Below, piece after piece: positions 35,316 through 52,015 of a stretch of DNA of 59,618 nt. Positions within the stretch are counted from its first letter, which is position 1, and each line of letters starts with the position of its first letter. Below the pieces are notes generated by a model. It ran no database searches. It saw only the letters and a program-made list of their open reading frames with translations, and had not been told where the DNA came from. The DNA is taken from NCBI GenBank assembly GCA_913048245.1, contig CAJWWR010000005.1, positions 1 to 59,618 on the forward strand. The letters run 5' to 3'. Both the position numbers and the translations under genes were made by a program. This DNA is from an uncultured Prochlorococcus sp. (GTDB taxonomy: Bacteria > Cyanobacteriota > Cyanobacteriia > PCC-6307 > Cyanobiaceae).

Positions 35316-36446
35316 ATGTTTAATATAAAAATTCCTCAAAATAGATTAAGAAAATTAAGAACTTTTGGTCTTGGCAAAAAAGTTTTTGAATTCACAAATG
35401 ATAAAGAAACCAATCTCATTGATTTATGTAGTAATGATTATTTTGGATTAAGTCGAGACAAAGATATCATCAAGGCCGCATATGAGACAAGTCTTTCACA
35501 AGGTTTAGGATCTGGAAGCTCTAGGTTTATAAGTGGAACAAGAGAAGTCCATCAATTATTAGAGAATGAGCTAGCAGAATGGCTTAACCAGGATAAGGTT
35601 CTTTTATTTCCAAGTGGTTACCAAGCAAATATTGCTGCAGTACAGGCTTTAGCTAATAGAAAAAGTATAGTTATTGCAGATAAGCTTATACATAATTCTC
35701 TATTAACAGGTGTAAGAGCATCTGGAGCAAAACTAATTAGGTTTTTGCATAATAATCCTAGAGACTTAAAACTAAAATTATCTAATTTTTCAAATAAAGC
35801 AAAATCTATTTTAGTTATTGTTGAATCTCTGTATAGCATGGAAGGCACCTTAGCGCCATTAAAAGAGATCATAAGTATTTGTCAAGAATATAAAGCTGAG
35901 TTATTAGTAGATGAAGCACATGCCTTAGGAATCGCAGGAACTGATGGAAAAGGGTTATGTAATGAGTTCCCAAAATCAGTAACAATGATTAGCGGCACTC
36001 TAGGAAAATCATTCGGAAGTGGCGGAGCTTTTTTAGCATGCAAAGAAGTACTTGGTGAAAAATTAATACAAAATAGTGACCCGTTTAGGTACACTACAGC
36101 CTTATCACCCTCGCTAACTGCAGGAGCACTTAAAGCTCTTGAAAAAATAAAATACAGCAATTGGGGATTGGAACTTCTTGATTTATCAAAAAAATGGCGA
36201 GATGAAATTATTAAAATTGGAAAATTTAAAGTTCAAGGAGACTGTCATATTTTATCTATCATTATTGGAGATGAAAATGAAACTTTGCGCTTTCAGGAAT
36301 ATCTAGAAAAGAAAGGTTTTTTAGCTATTGCCATAAGACCTCCAACTGTACAGATTGGCAAATCAAGAATAAGAATAACTATTAGAAAAACCTTTAACCA
36401 AGAAATTTTGAATAAATTTATTGAGGCTTTGAAATCATATAAATGA
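35316..36446 (+). CDS. bioF: 8-amino-7-oxononanoate synthase
   Basis: 376 aa; 'CSNDYFGLSRD', 'GSGSSRFISGT', 'DEAHALGIAG', 'GTLGKSFGSGGAF'. Confidence 0.95.
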   Translation: MFNIKIPQNRLRKLRTFGLGKKVFEFTNDKETNLIDLCSNDYFGLSRDKDIIKAAYETSLSQGLGSGSSRFISGTREVHQLLENELAEWLNQDKVLLFPSGYQANIAAVQALANRKSIVIADKLIHNSLLTGVRASGAKLIRFLHNNPRDLKLKLSNFSNKAKSILVIVESLYSMEGTLAPLKEIISICQEYKAELLVDEAHALGIAGTDGKGLCNEFPKSVTMISGTLGKSFGSGGAFLACKEVLGEKLIQNSDPFRYTTALSPSLTAGALKALEKIKYSNWGLELLDLSKKWRDEIIKIGKFKVQGDCHILSIIIGDENETLRFQEYLEKKGFLAIAIRPPTVQIGKSRIRITIRKTFNQEILNKFIEALKSYK

Positions 36447-37150
36447 ATCAAATTATTACTCAACATGGATGGGGTTTTGATAGTAGGATCTGGTTTAATT
36501 TCAGGACTCAATTCAATAAGAAAGAATGGTTGTGGCTAAATAATGACCGAGGTTACTTCCAAAAAAATTCAAAGTCTTTTAAATGGCAAAAAGAAAGTTG
36601 CAAAAGAGATATCAAAATGGCAATTTGCCATTCTTTAGGTACACATTTAATTGAAAGAAAAACACTTCTAAAAGCTACTCATATAATTCTAATCAATTCT
36701 TTTTATAATTTTTTACCTGTGAGTCAGCAACGAAGAAAATTCACAATAAAAGCTTTAAATAGAATGAGAAATAAATTAAAAAATGATGAATATAAATCTA
36801 TGCTTGAAGAATTCATTAAAAGATCATACCTACCCAGATCTTGTAAATCCAAAATAACAGGTTCAACAGATTTCGACCTTAAAAGCATTAATAGATCAAT
36901 TTTGATGGAAGACTTTGATAAACTTTTCATTACTAACAAGCCTAAAAAACTTTTTTCAGATAGAGTAAATTTGTTAATTATAAAATCAGGGAAAGATATG
37001 ATACTTGATAAAGAATCTTCTAATAACTATATAAAAATGCTCATGGATACAAAACTAGGAAGTATTAATATTATTGAATTAGAAAATGAGGGTCATCTGA
37101 TAGATGAAATCAATTTATTTGATATTGTCCACTCATGGCTAAAAGAATAA
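36443..37150 (+). CDS. bioK: Alpha/beta hydrolase, probable pimeloyl-ACP methyl ester esterase (BioK-type)
   Basis: 235 aa; nucleophile 'CHSLG', candidate Asp in 'KSGKDMILD', His in 'NEGHLID'; lies between bioF and bioC. Confidence 0.72.
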   Translation: MNQIITQHGWGFDSRIWFNFRTQFNKKEWLWLNNDRGYFQKNSKSFKWQKESCKRDIKMAICHSLGTHLIERKTLLKATHIILINSFYNFLPVSQQRRKFTIKALNRMRNKLKNDEYKSMLEEFIKRSYLPRSCKSKITGSTDFDLKSINRSILMEDFDKLFITNKPKKLFSDRVNLLIIKSGKDMILDKESSNNYIKMLMDTKLGSINIIELENEGHLIDEINLFDIVHSWLKE

Positions 37151-37151
37151 T

Positions 37152-37910
37152 ATGAAAAATAATGATGAATGGAATAAAGAGATAAGGGTAAATTTTAATA
37201 ATGCTGCAAACAATTATTCAGATTATTCTTATATTCAAAAACATTTCTGTTTTAAAATAGTTTCATTAATTAAAAAACTTGATGTTAATAATAACAAATG
37301 CTTTGAACTCGGTTCAGGAACTGGATTTTTAGCCGATGAGATTGAAAGACAATTCCCTTATATAAAGGTTTGCAGAATTGATTTCAGTGAAAAAATGCTC
37401 CTTAAGAACAAAAAAAACAGTTCTACCTTCCTTTGGGATTTAAATAAAGAACTTCCAGGCAGAACAAGAAATTCTTCCCTTTTAGTATCAAATTTTTGCT
37501 TGCATTGGCTCCTAAAACCGCATTTAACATTGCGAAATTGGTTTGATAAGTTATCAATAGGTGGATATCTAATTGTATGCTTGCCTACTCGCAATAGTTT
37601 TCCTGAGTGGAGAAATACCTGCCAAATTAAAAACATCGAATATAGTGGGTTAATTTTCCCAGATGCTGAAAATTTAATAAGTTATTTCAAAAAAGACGAA
37701 ATTTATTTCTTAAAAAAATATGATTACCAAGAAAATTATAAGGATGTATATAAACTGCTAAGGAATATAATAAGAATTGGAGCTCAGACCACACAAAGCC
37801 CAAGAAAAACAATTAAAGAATTAAGAACATTGCAAAATTTTTGGCCAAAAAACAAAAATAATTCGGTTAATTTAACCTGGGAGATTTTTATTCTGATTCT
37901 GAAAAAGTAA
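37152..37910 (+). CDS. bioC: Malonyl-ACP O-methyltransferase
   Basis: 252 aa; SAM motif 'FELGSGTGFLADEI'; context in bio operon. Confidence 0.88.
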   Translation: MKNNDEWNKEIRVNFNNAANNYSDYSYIQKHFCFKIVSLIKKLDVNNNKCFELGSGTGFLADEIERQFPYIKVCRIDFSEKMLLKNKKNSSTFLWDLNKELPGRTRNSSLLVSNFCLHWLLKPHLTLRNWFDKLSIGGYLIVCLPTRNSFPEWRNTCQIKNIEYSGLIFPDAENLISYFKKDEIYFLKKYDYQENYKDVYKLLRNIIRIGAQTTQSPRKTIKELRTLQNFWPKNKNNSVNLTWEIFILILKK

Positions 37911-38578
37911 TGGAAATAAATAATAAATCTTACCAATTTGTAATTTGCGGGACCGATACAGATATTGGGAAAACGATCATAAGCGCTTTTTTTGTTAGAG
38001 GACTAAATGCTTCTTATTGGAAACCTATTCAAAGCGGATTAGAAGAGGAAACTGATAGCGAAAAAGTGGCAAGATTGAGCAGGATTACACAAAAGAAGAT
38101 AATTCCTGAAGCATATCGTTTTAACAAACCTGTATCTCCTCATTGGGCTTCAGAAATGGATGACAATATAGTTGAGATCACATCTCTTAAAATCCCAATT
38201 ATTAATGCACCTCTCATAGTTGAAACGGCTGGTGGACTTATGGTTCCACTAACAAGAAATTTCCTTCAAATTGATCAGATTAAAACTTGGCAACTCCCAG
38301 TCATACTAGTTTGTAAAAGTTCTCTTGGGACCATAAACCATACGTTATTAAGCATCGAAGCATTAGTTAAAAGAAATATCCGCATATTAGGTATAGTAAT
38401 GAATGGAGAAAAACATTTAGATAATCCAAGAACTCTGAACGAATTCTCAGGACTGCCAATAATCGCTGAATTTCCATTATTGGAGAATCTGAGTACATAC
38501 AATTTAGATATACTTTGGAGAGATTTGGATATTAAAAATAAACTTAATTCAATCCTAAAATCCAAAAGATTTAAATGA
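37910..38578 (+). CDS. bioD: Dethiobiotin synthetase
   Basis: 222 aa; 'CGTDTDIGKTIISAFFV', 'VETAGGLMVPL'. Confidence 0.95.
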   Translation: MEINNKSYQFVICGTDTDIGKTIISAFFVRGLNASYWKPIQSGLEEETDSEKVARLSRITQKKIIPEAYRFNKPVSPHWASEMDDNIVEITSLKIPIINAPLIVETAGGLMVPLTRNFLQIDQIKTWQLPVILVCKSSLGTINHTLLSIEALVKRNIRILGIVMNGEKHLDNPRTLNEFSGLPIIAEFPLLENLSTYNLDILWRDLDIKNKLNSILKSKRFK

Positions 38579-39879
38579 GCAAACATTTTTCTAAGCATTA
38601 CCAGAATGAATGGCATCCAAATATTTGGCCGCCTTTCACGCAAATCAAAAAAAACAAACCTCAGATAGAAGTTACTCATGGAAAAGACGCCCTAATTTAT
38701 ACTAAAAATCCTGTACAAGAATTAATTGATGGCATAAGTAGTTGGTGGGTAACTTTGCATGGCCATAGTAATGAATACATAGCTCATTCAATAGCTGAAC
38801 AGGCACAAAAGCTAGAGCAAATAATTTTTGCTGATTTCTTGCATCCTCAAGCAAAAGAATTGTCTGAAAGAATTACTAGGATCACAAAGCTAGATAGAGT
38901 GTTTTTTTCAGATAATGGTTCTACTGCTATAGAGGTTGCCTTGAAAATAGCTTATCAGTGGTGGCAAAACCAAGGAGAAGAGAGATATCAAATTATTGCT
39001 TTTGATGGTGCTTACCATGGAGATACTTTTGGGGCAATGGCCTTAGGAGAAAGAAATATTTTTAATGCTAATTTTGAGAGACTAATGTTTCCAGTAAAAA
39101 GAGCACAATGGCCATCAACTTGGATCAATGATGATAAAGTTGAAAACAAGGAGGAGATGGCTATTGATAGCTTAATAGAATTGCTAAAGAAACCAACTGC
39201 TGCAGTCATTTTAGAACCAATAATACAAGGTGCTGGCGGCATGAATATGGTTAGACCAGAATTTGTAAAGAAAGTTGCAGAAGTTGTGAAGCAAAACAAC
39301 AGTCTCCTAATTGCAGATGAAGTATTAACTGGGTTTGGTAGAACAGGAAGTTTATTCGCTTTTCAAAAAGCCGATATAAAGCCAGATATTATTGCCTTAT
39401 CAAAAGGTCTTACTGGCGGATTCCTGCCTATGGGTTTGACCGTTTCTAAAGAAAAGATTTTTCAGTCTTTTATTAGTGATGCGCCTGAAAAGACATTCTG
39501 GCATGGACATAGCTTCACTGCTAATCCTCTGGGATGTGCAGCGGCTAATGCTAGTTTAGATTTATTAGAAAAAGAACCATCCAAGTTTCTTGATTTTGAA
39601 AAAAGGCATCTATCGCTTTTAAGTATTCTTAATAATCTTCCAAATACGAAGAAATTTAGAATTTGCGGAACAATTTGTGCTTTTGAATTAGAAGCGGGAG
39701 GAGGAGCTGGCTATATGAATAATATTGGAAAGGAAGTCAAAGCTAATGCGATTGAGGAGGGTTTATTTATTAGACCTCTAGGTAATGTTATTTACTTAAT
39801 GCCACCACTCTGCATAACTGATAATCAATTACTCAGAAGTTATAATGTTATAGAAAAAGTATTAAACAAATATATATAA
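38575..39879 (+). CDS. bioA: Adenosylmethionine-8-amino-7-oxononanoate aminotransferase
   Basis: 434 aa; 'DGISSWWVTLHGH', 'DEVLTGFGRTGSLFA', 'LSKGLTGGFLPMG'. Confidence 0.95.
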   Translation: MSKHFSKHYQNEWHPNIWPPFTQIKKNKPQIEVTHGKDALIYTKNPVQELIDGISSWWVTLHGHSNEYIAHSIAEQAQKLEQIIFADFLHPQAKELSERITRITKLDRVFFSDNGSTAIEVALKIAYQWWQNQGEERYQIIAFDGAYHGDTFGAMALGERNIFNANFERLMFPVKRAQWPSTWINDDKVENKEEMAIDSLIELLKKPTAAVILEPIIQGAGGMNMVRPEFVKKVAEVVKQNNSLLIADEVLTGFGRTGSLFAFQKADIKPDIIALSKGLTGGFLPMGLTVSKEKIFQSFISDAPEKTFWHGHSFTANPLGCAAANASLDLLEKEPSKFLDFEKRHLSLLSILNNLPNTKKFRICGTICAFELEAGGGAGYMNNIGKEVKANAIEEGLFIRPLGNVIYLMPPLCITDNQLLRSYNVIEKVLNKYI

Positions 39880-39882
39880 TCT

Positions 39883-40140
39883 TCAGGGTCCTTGAAGAAT
39901 AGCGTTCTGAACATCCTCCTTATTTATACAATAAGAAAATGATCTTTTTATATTTTGACCGTTAAAATCCCATAAAACGCTTAAATCTTCTTGCTCAAAA
40001 TAAATAATTGCTTGCCAATCTGCATGATCTAAGCGCCATTTAGAAGGGTCATCATTATCTTTTTCAGCTCCAAGATTCTGTAACCATGCTTCTAATGATT
40101 GCAAAGAATATTGATTGATTGGTTTATCTTTATTAGTCAT
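39883..40140 (-). CDS. DUF3143-like small protein
   Basis: 85 aa; 'SLEAWLQNLGAEKDNDDPSKWRLDHADWQAIIYFEQEDLSVLW'. Confidence 0.75.
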   Translation of the reverse strand: MTNKDKPINQYSLQSLEAWLQNLGAEKDNDDPSKWRLDHADWQAIIYFEQEDLSVLWDFNGQNIKRSFSYCINKEDVQNAILQGP

Positions 40141-40160
40141 TATTTTAAATAAGATGAGTT

Positions 40161-40637
40161 CTATTCAATAAGCCATATAGGTATTGAATTAACTTCTCTA
40201 CCAGTAAAATTAGCAAATAATAAGAAAAAAATTAAACTTAAAGAAATAACAAATATTAATAAAAATAATGAAAACATTTCACCATTAGAGAATGGTCTAC
40301 GATAACCAATTGTATTGGTTAATTTAGATATATTATGATTTATCTTTCTGCCATTTAATATGTCAGTCTCACTATTTTGAATATTCTTTAATTTCATATC
40401 GTATAAATTTCTAAGTGTAGGATTATTTAAATTCTCATAAGCCTCTAAAACCACTCGCAATTTAAAGGTGGCATCCTGATGATTAAGAGAAGTAGTATCC
40501 GGATGAAGTTCTTTTGTTAACTTACAGAAAGCTTTCCTTAACTCATGAGGAGTAGCCTTCTCATGCACTCCAAGAATACTATAGTAATTTTCCTCAGCGT
40601 TCAAAGTAATTAATATATTATTATTTATATTAATCAA
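40161..40637 (-). CDS. Membrane-anchored J-domain protein
   Basis: 158 aa; J-domain 'YYSILGVHEKATPHELRKAFCKLTKELHPD' plus C-terminal TM segment. Confidence 0.85.
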   Translation of the reverse strand: MININNNILITLNAEENYYSILGVHEKATPHELRKAFCKLTKELHPDTTSLNHQDATFKLRVVLEAYENLNNPTLRNLYDMKLKNIQNSETDILNGRKINHNISKLTNTIGYRRPFSNGEMFSLFLLIFVISLSLIFFLLFANFTGREVNSIPIWLIE

Positions 40638-40691
40638 TTCTAGGATAATTTTATTTATTTATAAGAATAAAAAATTACAACCTTTATAGCG

Positions 40692-41411
40692 ATGAACAAA
40701 GAAAAAATTATTCAAACATTGCATCCCCTTCTCAACAACAAAGAAATTGACCAATTTACAAGATTACAGAAAATAATCTCCATTTTAAATAAATCTTCCA
40801 ATCTTACCAGGCTTATTGATGGAAATGATTACTGGGTCTCCCAGATTTATGATAGTGTCTGGCCATTTCTTGAAAACACCAAGAGTACATTTAATAGAAA
40901 GAAATACATAGATATTGGTTCGGGATGTGGTTTCCCTGGTTTAGCATATGCTATAACTCACCCAGATTCAGAAGTATTTCTAATTGATTCCTCAACAAAG
41001 AAAACAGATGCATTAAAACAGATTGTAACTGAAATGAATTTAGAGAATCAAATTCAAATAATAAATGATCGTATTGAAAACATTGGAAGAGATCAGAATT
41101 ATCGGAATAAATTTGACATTGGCACCGCAAGAGCTGTAGCAAAACCATCAACTCTCGCAGAATATCTGATTCCTATCTTAAATCAAAAAGGAAAAGGGAT
41201 TTTGTACTGTGGCAAATGGGATATAGAGGAGCAACGCAAGTTAGAAAATTCCTTAAAGATATTAAATGCATCAATACATAAAATTTCTAGAAAGATTTTA
41301 CCTGCAAAGAAAGGTGAAAGAAATATCATATTCATTCAACCAAATATGCAATGTCCCGATATTTATCCCAGAAGAATTGGTAAGCCATCGAAATATCCCT
41401 TAGGTAATTAA
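40692..41411 (+). CDS. rsmG: 16S rRNA (guanine-N7) methyltransferase RsmG
   Basis: 239 aa; 'YIDIGSGCGFPGLAYAI', 'GTARAVAKPSTLAEYL'. Confidence 0.95.
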   Translation: MNKEKIIQTLHPLLNNKEIDQFTRLQKIISILNKSSNLTRLIDGNDYWVSQIYDSVWPFLENTKSTFNRKKYIDIGSGCGFPGLAYAITHPDSEVFLIDSSTKKTDALKQIVTEMNLENQIQIINDRIENIGRDQNYRNKFDIGTARAVAKPSTLAEYLIPILNQKGKGILYCGKWDIEEQRKLENSLKILNASIHKISRKILPAKKGERNIIFIQPNMQCPDIYPRRIGKPSKYPLGN

Positions 41412-42610
41412 TACTTTGAGAGTCTTTTCACAGTATCCCCAGAAAATCTTTCTTTCAAAGATCTCAACTTCTTAATTACTTTTATAGGATCAATATGATT
41501 ATTTATTACATTAAGAAGTTCTTTTTCCGAAACATTGATATCCAATTCATTAGCATTATTTCCAGGGAACCAATGCCCAGCATTACCCATTATTTGATAT
41601 CTGGACTTAGCGAATTCAACCATATCCCATGCCTCAACTAAATTTGATAACCATATCAAAACTGGAATATTAATATTACCAGGAGTACTTTGCCAATCTG
41701 GCAGATTCTTGAAGCAATCAAAATACCATTGATAACCAAGGACATTCATACATTCTCTTTGTAATCTATTTATTATTTCTGGAATATAATTTTTAGCTTT
41801 TGATAGTAATGAAACTGCTTCAAGATGATAATCGAAGTCAGATTCTTTTGCTATACCAACGCTAATAGTATGAACCTTTTCATTTGCTAAACAGAAAAGA
41901 TCATTAAAAACTATTGGATGAAGAGGTTTACAAAAACTAAAAAACTTTTCTGAGGGTGAATAGAGGTGACCACCTTTATCAGTAGGGCTTATGATAAAAA
42001 CACCAAGATCATATTGTTTAGCCAATTCAATTGCTCTTGCATTTCTTTGATTAACGAAGTACCAATGTAAATTAACATAATCAAATTTATTCGAGGATAT
42101 TGCCTTTTCAATGAGAGAAACATTTCCATGTGTAGAAAAACCGATATTTCCAATGAGATTATTGTTTTGCCATTTTTTTAAAACATCAATACAGCCATTG
42201 TCTTTAAGAGATTGATTTAGTTGGACATCTGTATTAATTCCATGAATTGATACTAAATTTATCTTCTCAATTCCCAGGTTTTCAAAACTAATTTTTAACT
42301 CTTCCTCAAAAATTTTTATATTATTGTTAGGCGGTATTTTAGTTTGAATAATTCCAAATCTAGAATCCATATTCTTTATCGCATTACCTAACTGCAATTC
42401 AGAAGATCCATAGTGTCTAGCTGTCTCAACATGTTCAAATCCGTAATCTATCGCCAGATTCATTAAATCATTCACTTTTTTTTGTTCTAGAGGTGATATT
42501 TCAGATACGTCCAAATCTTTCCAACTTTTTTGGAATCTCATACCACCAAGAGAAAGAACCGGCATCTCAATTTCTGTTCTTCCAAATCTTCTTTTAGGTA
42601 TTTTCATCAT
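41408..42610 (-). CDS. Aldo/keto reductase-family protein with a cysteine-poor C-terminal extension
   Basis: 400 aa; 'KRRFGRTEIEMPVLSLGGMRFQKSW', 'FEHVETARHYGSSELQLG'; C-terminus 'NAGHWFPGNNA'. Confidence 0.88.
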   Translation of the reverse strand: MMKIPKRRFGRTEIEMPVLSLGGMRFQKSWKDLDVSEISPLEQKKVNDLMNLAIDYGFEHVETARHYGSSELQLGNAIKNMDSRFGIIQTKIPPNNNIKIFEEELKISFENLGIEKINLVSIHGINTDVQLNQSLKDNGCIDVLKKWQNNNLIGNIGFSTHGNVSLIEKAISSNKFDYVNLHWYFVNQRNARAIELAKQYDLGVFIISPTDKGGHLYSPSEKFFSFCKPLHPIVFNDLFCLANEKVHTISVGIAKESDFDYHLEAVSLLSKAKNYIPEIINRLQRECMNVLGYQWYFDCFKNLPDWQSTPGNINIPVLIWLSNLVEAWDMVEFAKSRYQIMGNAGHWFPGNNANELDINVSEKELLNVINNHIDPIKVIKKLRSLKERFSGDTVKRLSKY

Positions 42611-42613
42611 TAA

Positions 42614-42979
42614 TTAATGCTTAGACATTTTTGGCAACTTTCCAAGTGACTGAAAACTATTTCTATTTAAACTTTTATCTAATCTCTCAAGATCTTCAAA
42701 TCCAACCCAATGGATGCAATCGACAGGACATGTATCTATAGCCTCTTGAATGATATCAACAGAATCACCATTTTGACGTAAGGCTCTGCTTCTACCATAT
42801 GCATCATCAACAACAAATGTGTTAGAAGCTACATGCACACAATATTTACATCCTATACATGTTGCTTCATCAACCCAAACAGCTTTTTGAATTAATTCAC
42901 CTCCCAGTACTGCCTCAAAGCCTGTTATTTTTGTAATATCTTCAAACTGAATATAAGCGCTAAGAGGGTCAAAAGCCAA
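42614..42979 (-). CDS. [4Fe-4S]-type ferredoxin
   Basis: 121 aa; 'CIGCKYCVHVASNTFVVDD...AIDTCPVDCIHWV'. Confidence 0.92.
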   Translation of the reverse strand: MAFDPLSAYIQFEDITKITGFEAVLGGELIQKAVWVDEATCIGCKYCVHVASNTFVVDDAYGRSRALRQNGDSVDIIQEAIDTCPVDCIHWVGFEDLERLDKSLNRNSFQSLGKLPKMSKH

Positions 42980-42982
42980 TTT

Positions 42983-43375
42983 CTAAGATTCCCATTTAGT
43001 TAAGACAAGTTCAATTGAACCATCATTTTCATTTTTTTGTTCAACCAACTGGTAACCATCCTCTTTTGTTTTAGAAATAATTGTATTGTAAGCATACATT
43101 TGAGTTACTTTTGAAACAAACCTTTCAACAGGTAATTTGTATTTCCACAAATCAATATCAGTTACTAGCTCGAAAGAATTGGACTGTTTGCTCCATTTAA
43201 ATCCGACATTTGTATCACCTGGTAAAACCATACTGATGTCTACATTTGTTTTTTTTCCCTGATAACCTTTAATATTTTTGCTATCAATACTAGGTGAGAA
43301 ACCCAGTTGATCTAAAGCTTTAAGTAATGGCTCAGTTTTTCTTAACTGTGTTTTGATAGTACTAAAATGTGACAT
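42983..43375 (-). CDS. ycf35: Ycf35 / DUF1257 protein
   Basis: 130 aa; 'MSHFSTIKTQLRKTEPLLKALDQLG' typical of Ycf35. Confidence 0.88.
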   Translation of the reverse strand: MSHFSTIKTQLRKTEPLLKALDQLGFSPSIDSKNIKGYQGKKTNVDISMVLPGDTNVGFKWSKQSNSFELVTDIDLWKYKLPVERFVSKVTQMYAYNTIISKTKEDGYQLVEQKNENDGSIELVLTKWES

Positions 43376-43577
43376 TTGTTTGATTTACTATAGGAGTAAC
43401 TTCATTTTGTTTGTTAGCCATAAAAGCTTCTGCGGTTTTTTTCTTGGTTTTAACTTCACCAAGAGAGTCCTCTAAACTTTTAGTAGCTTGATCGCATAAA
43501 ATACCATCAAAACCTTCCACGAATTCTTCAACGCGGCCATCTTGATGAATTTTAAACTTAAGTGTTCTTTGAGGCAT
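43362..43577 (-). CDS. DUF2997 protein
   Basis: 71 aa; 'LKFKIHQDGRVEEFVEGFDGILCDQATKSLEDSLGEV'; overlaps ycf35 by 14 bp. Confidence 0.82.
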   Translation of the reverse strand: MPQRTLKFKIHQDGRVEEFVEGFDGILCDQATKSLEDSLGEVKTKKKTAEAFMANKQNEVTPIVNQTNVTF

Positions 43578-43692
43578 TACGTCCCAGAACTTTTAATTAC
43601 TTTATATAAAATAACGAATTTTTTTTGATTCAGTTGATACAAGTAACTTTTTTTTCATTTTTCTATATAAAAAACTTCTGAAATATTAATTT

Positions 43693-44466
43693 TTAATTAT
43701 AAAAACCCTTCATACCCATCGAATCCAATGCAGTCTTAGCCTCTTCCATTACAGATGGTTCACTATCAAAAAGAGCAATTCTAGTGCATTCGTCAACAAA
43801 TGTTTCTTGTAATTGATTGGTTAAATTTTGATATAACCTGCACAAAGACCAAATGCAGTTACTTCTTACGACTGGTTCATTGTCTATTCTTAAGCTTATT
43901 AATAATTGCTCTGAGGCTAATTGAGCATTATTATCACTTATGCTGCCTATTTCAGACAGTGAACTAGAGGCCCAAAGTCTTACTGACGCGACATCATTTT
44001 TCAAGGCATTTATCAAAGGCTTTAAAACTATTTGATTATCGTAATTAGCTAAGCTCCAAGCAGTTGCCCTTCTAACGTAGGCATTATCATCAAATTCTAG
44101 CAATCTCACCAATTTATAAACTGCATCAGGACAAGGATTTCTCCCTAATGCATAGACAGCACTCATTCGTTCTACAGGACATGGTTGCTCTAATAGTGGT
44201 AAAAGCAAAGGAAATGCCCTTTTATCTCTGTATTCGCAAAAAATTCTTAACCCCTGAATCCTCTCTTCTCTATTACCTTTTAAATATTTCAAGGCTTTAT
44301 CACATTCGGAAATTACATCCAAATTATCATTTGAAAAACCATCTTGGTCTATTTCTTCCAGAGGGTCAACTTCTAGCTCAACTGCTAGTTCTTTCGCTAG
44401 AATAGCTGGATCTATTGCGATATCTGCCAAACCATCATCTTTTAATTCCTTTCTGCTATTATTCAT
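43693..44466 (-). CDS. HEAT-repeat protein
   Basis: 257 aa; repeated 'DDNAYVRRATAWSLANYDNQIVLKPLINALKNDVASVRLWASSSLSEIG' units; phycobilin-lyase/HEAT-like. Confidence 0.85.
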   Translation of the reverse strand: MNNSRKELKDDGLADIAIDPAILAKELAVELEVDPLEEIDQDGFSNDNLDVISECDKALKYLKGNREERIQGLRIFCEYRDKRAFPLLLPLLEQPCPVERMSAVYALGRNPCPDAVYKLVRLLEFDDNAYVRRATAWSLANYDNQIVLKPLINALKNDVASVRLWASSSLSEIGSISDNNAQLASEQLLISLRIDNEPVVRSNCIWSLCRLYQNLTNQLQETFVDECTRIALFDSEPSVMEEAKTALDSMGMKGFYN

Positions 44467-44476
44467 CGTTTAAACT

Positions 44477-44602
44477 TTAATTTATTGGGGCAGGTGAGAT
44501 CATATCTCCTGGCAACCAAATTCTTGCACTAACTGCTAAAAAAGCAACTCCAAAAAGAAGAACGATTGCCAAAGGTAAAACTTTTGTCCTAATAAAACCC
44601 AC
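44477..44602 (-). CDS. Putative single-TM small protein (41 aa), absent from the ORF track
   Basis: GTG start; hand-translated MGFIRTKVLPLAIVLLFGVAFLAVSARIWLPGDMISPAPIN*; basic N-terminus then a hydrophobic segment. Confidence 0.6.
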   Translation of the reverse strand: MGFIRTKVLPLAIVLLFGVAFLAVSARIWLPGDMISPAPIN

Positions 44603-44671
44603 TTTCTTTTTCTAATTAATTTTATCTTAGCTTGTTAATTAGAGTTTTAAGTAAGAATTCGAAATTATTGA

Positions 44672-45911
<1,240 letters not shown>

Positions 45912-45936
45912 CTAATAATTTAAATCAATAATAGTC

Positions 45937-50049
<4,113 letters not shown>

Positions 50050-50074
50050 TTAAGTGATAAGTTTTTCTTTAGGA

Positions 50075-52015
<1,941 letters not shown>

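Noticed and set aside
38275-38679. 134-aa minus-strand ORF across bioD/bioA
   Set aside because: Overlaps two well-supported genes on the opposite strand; no motif support.
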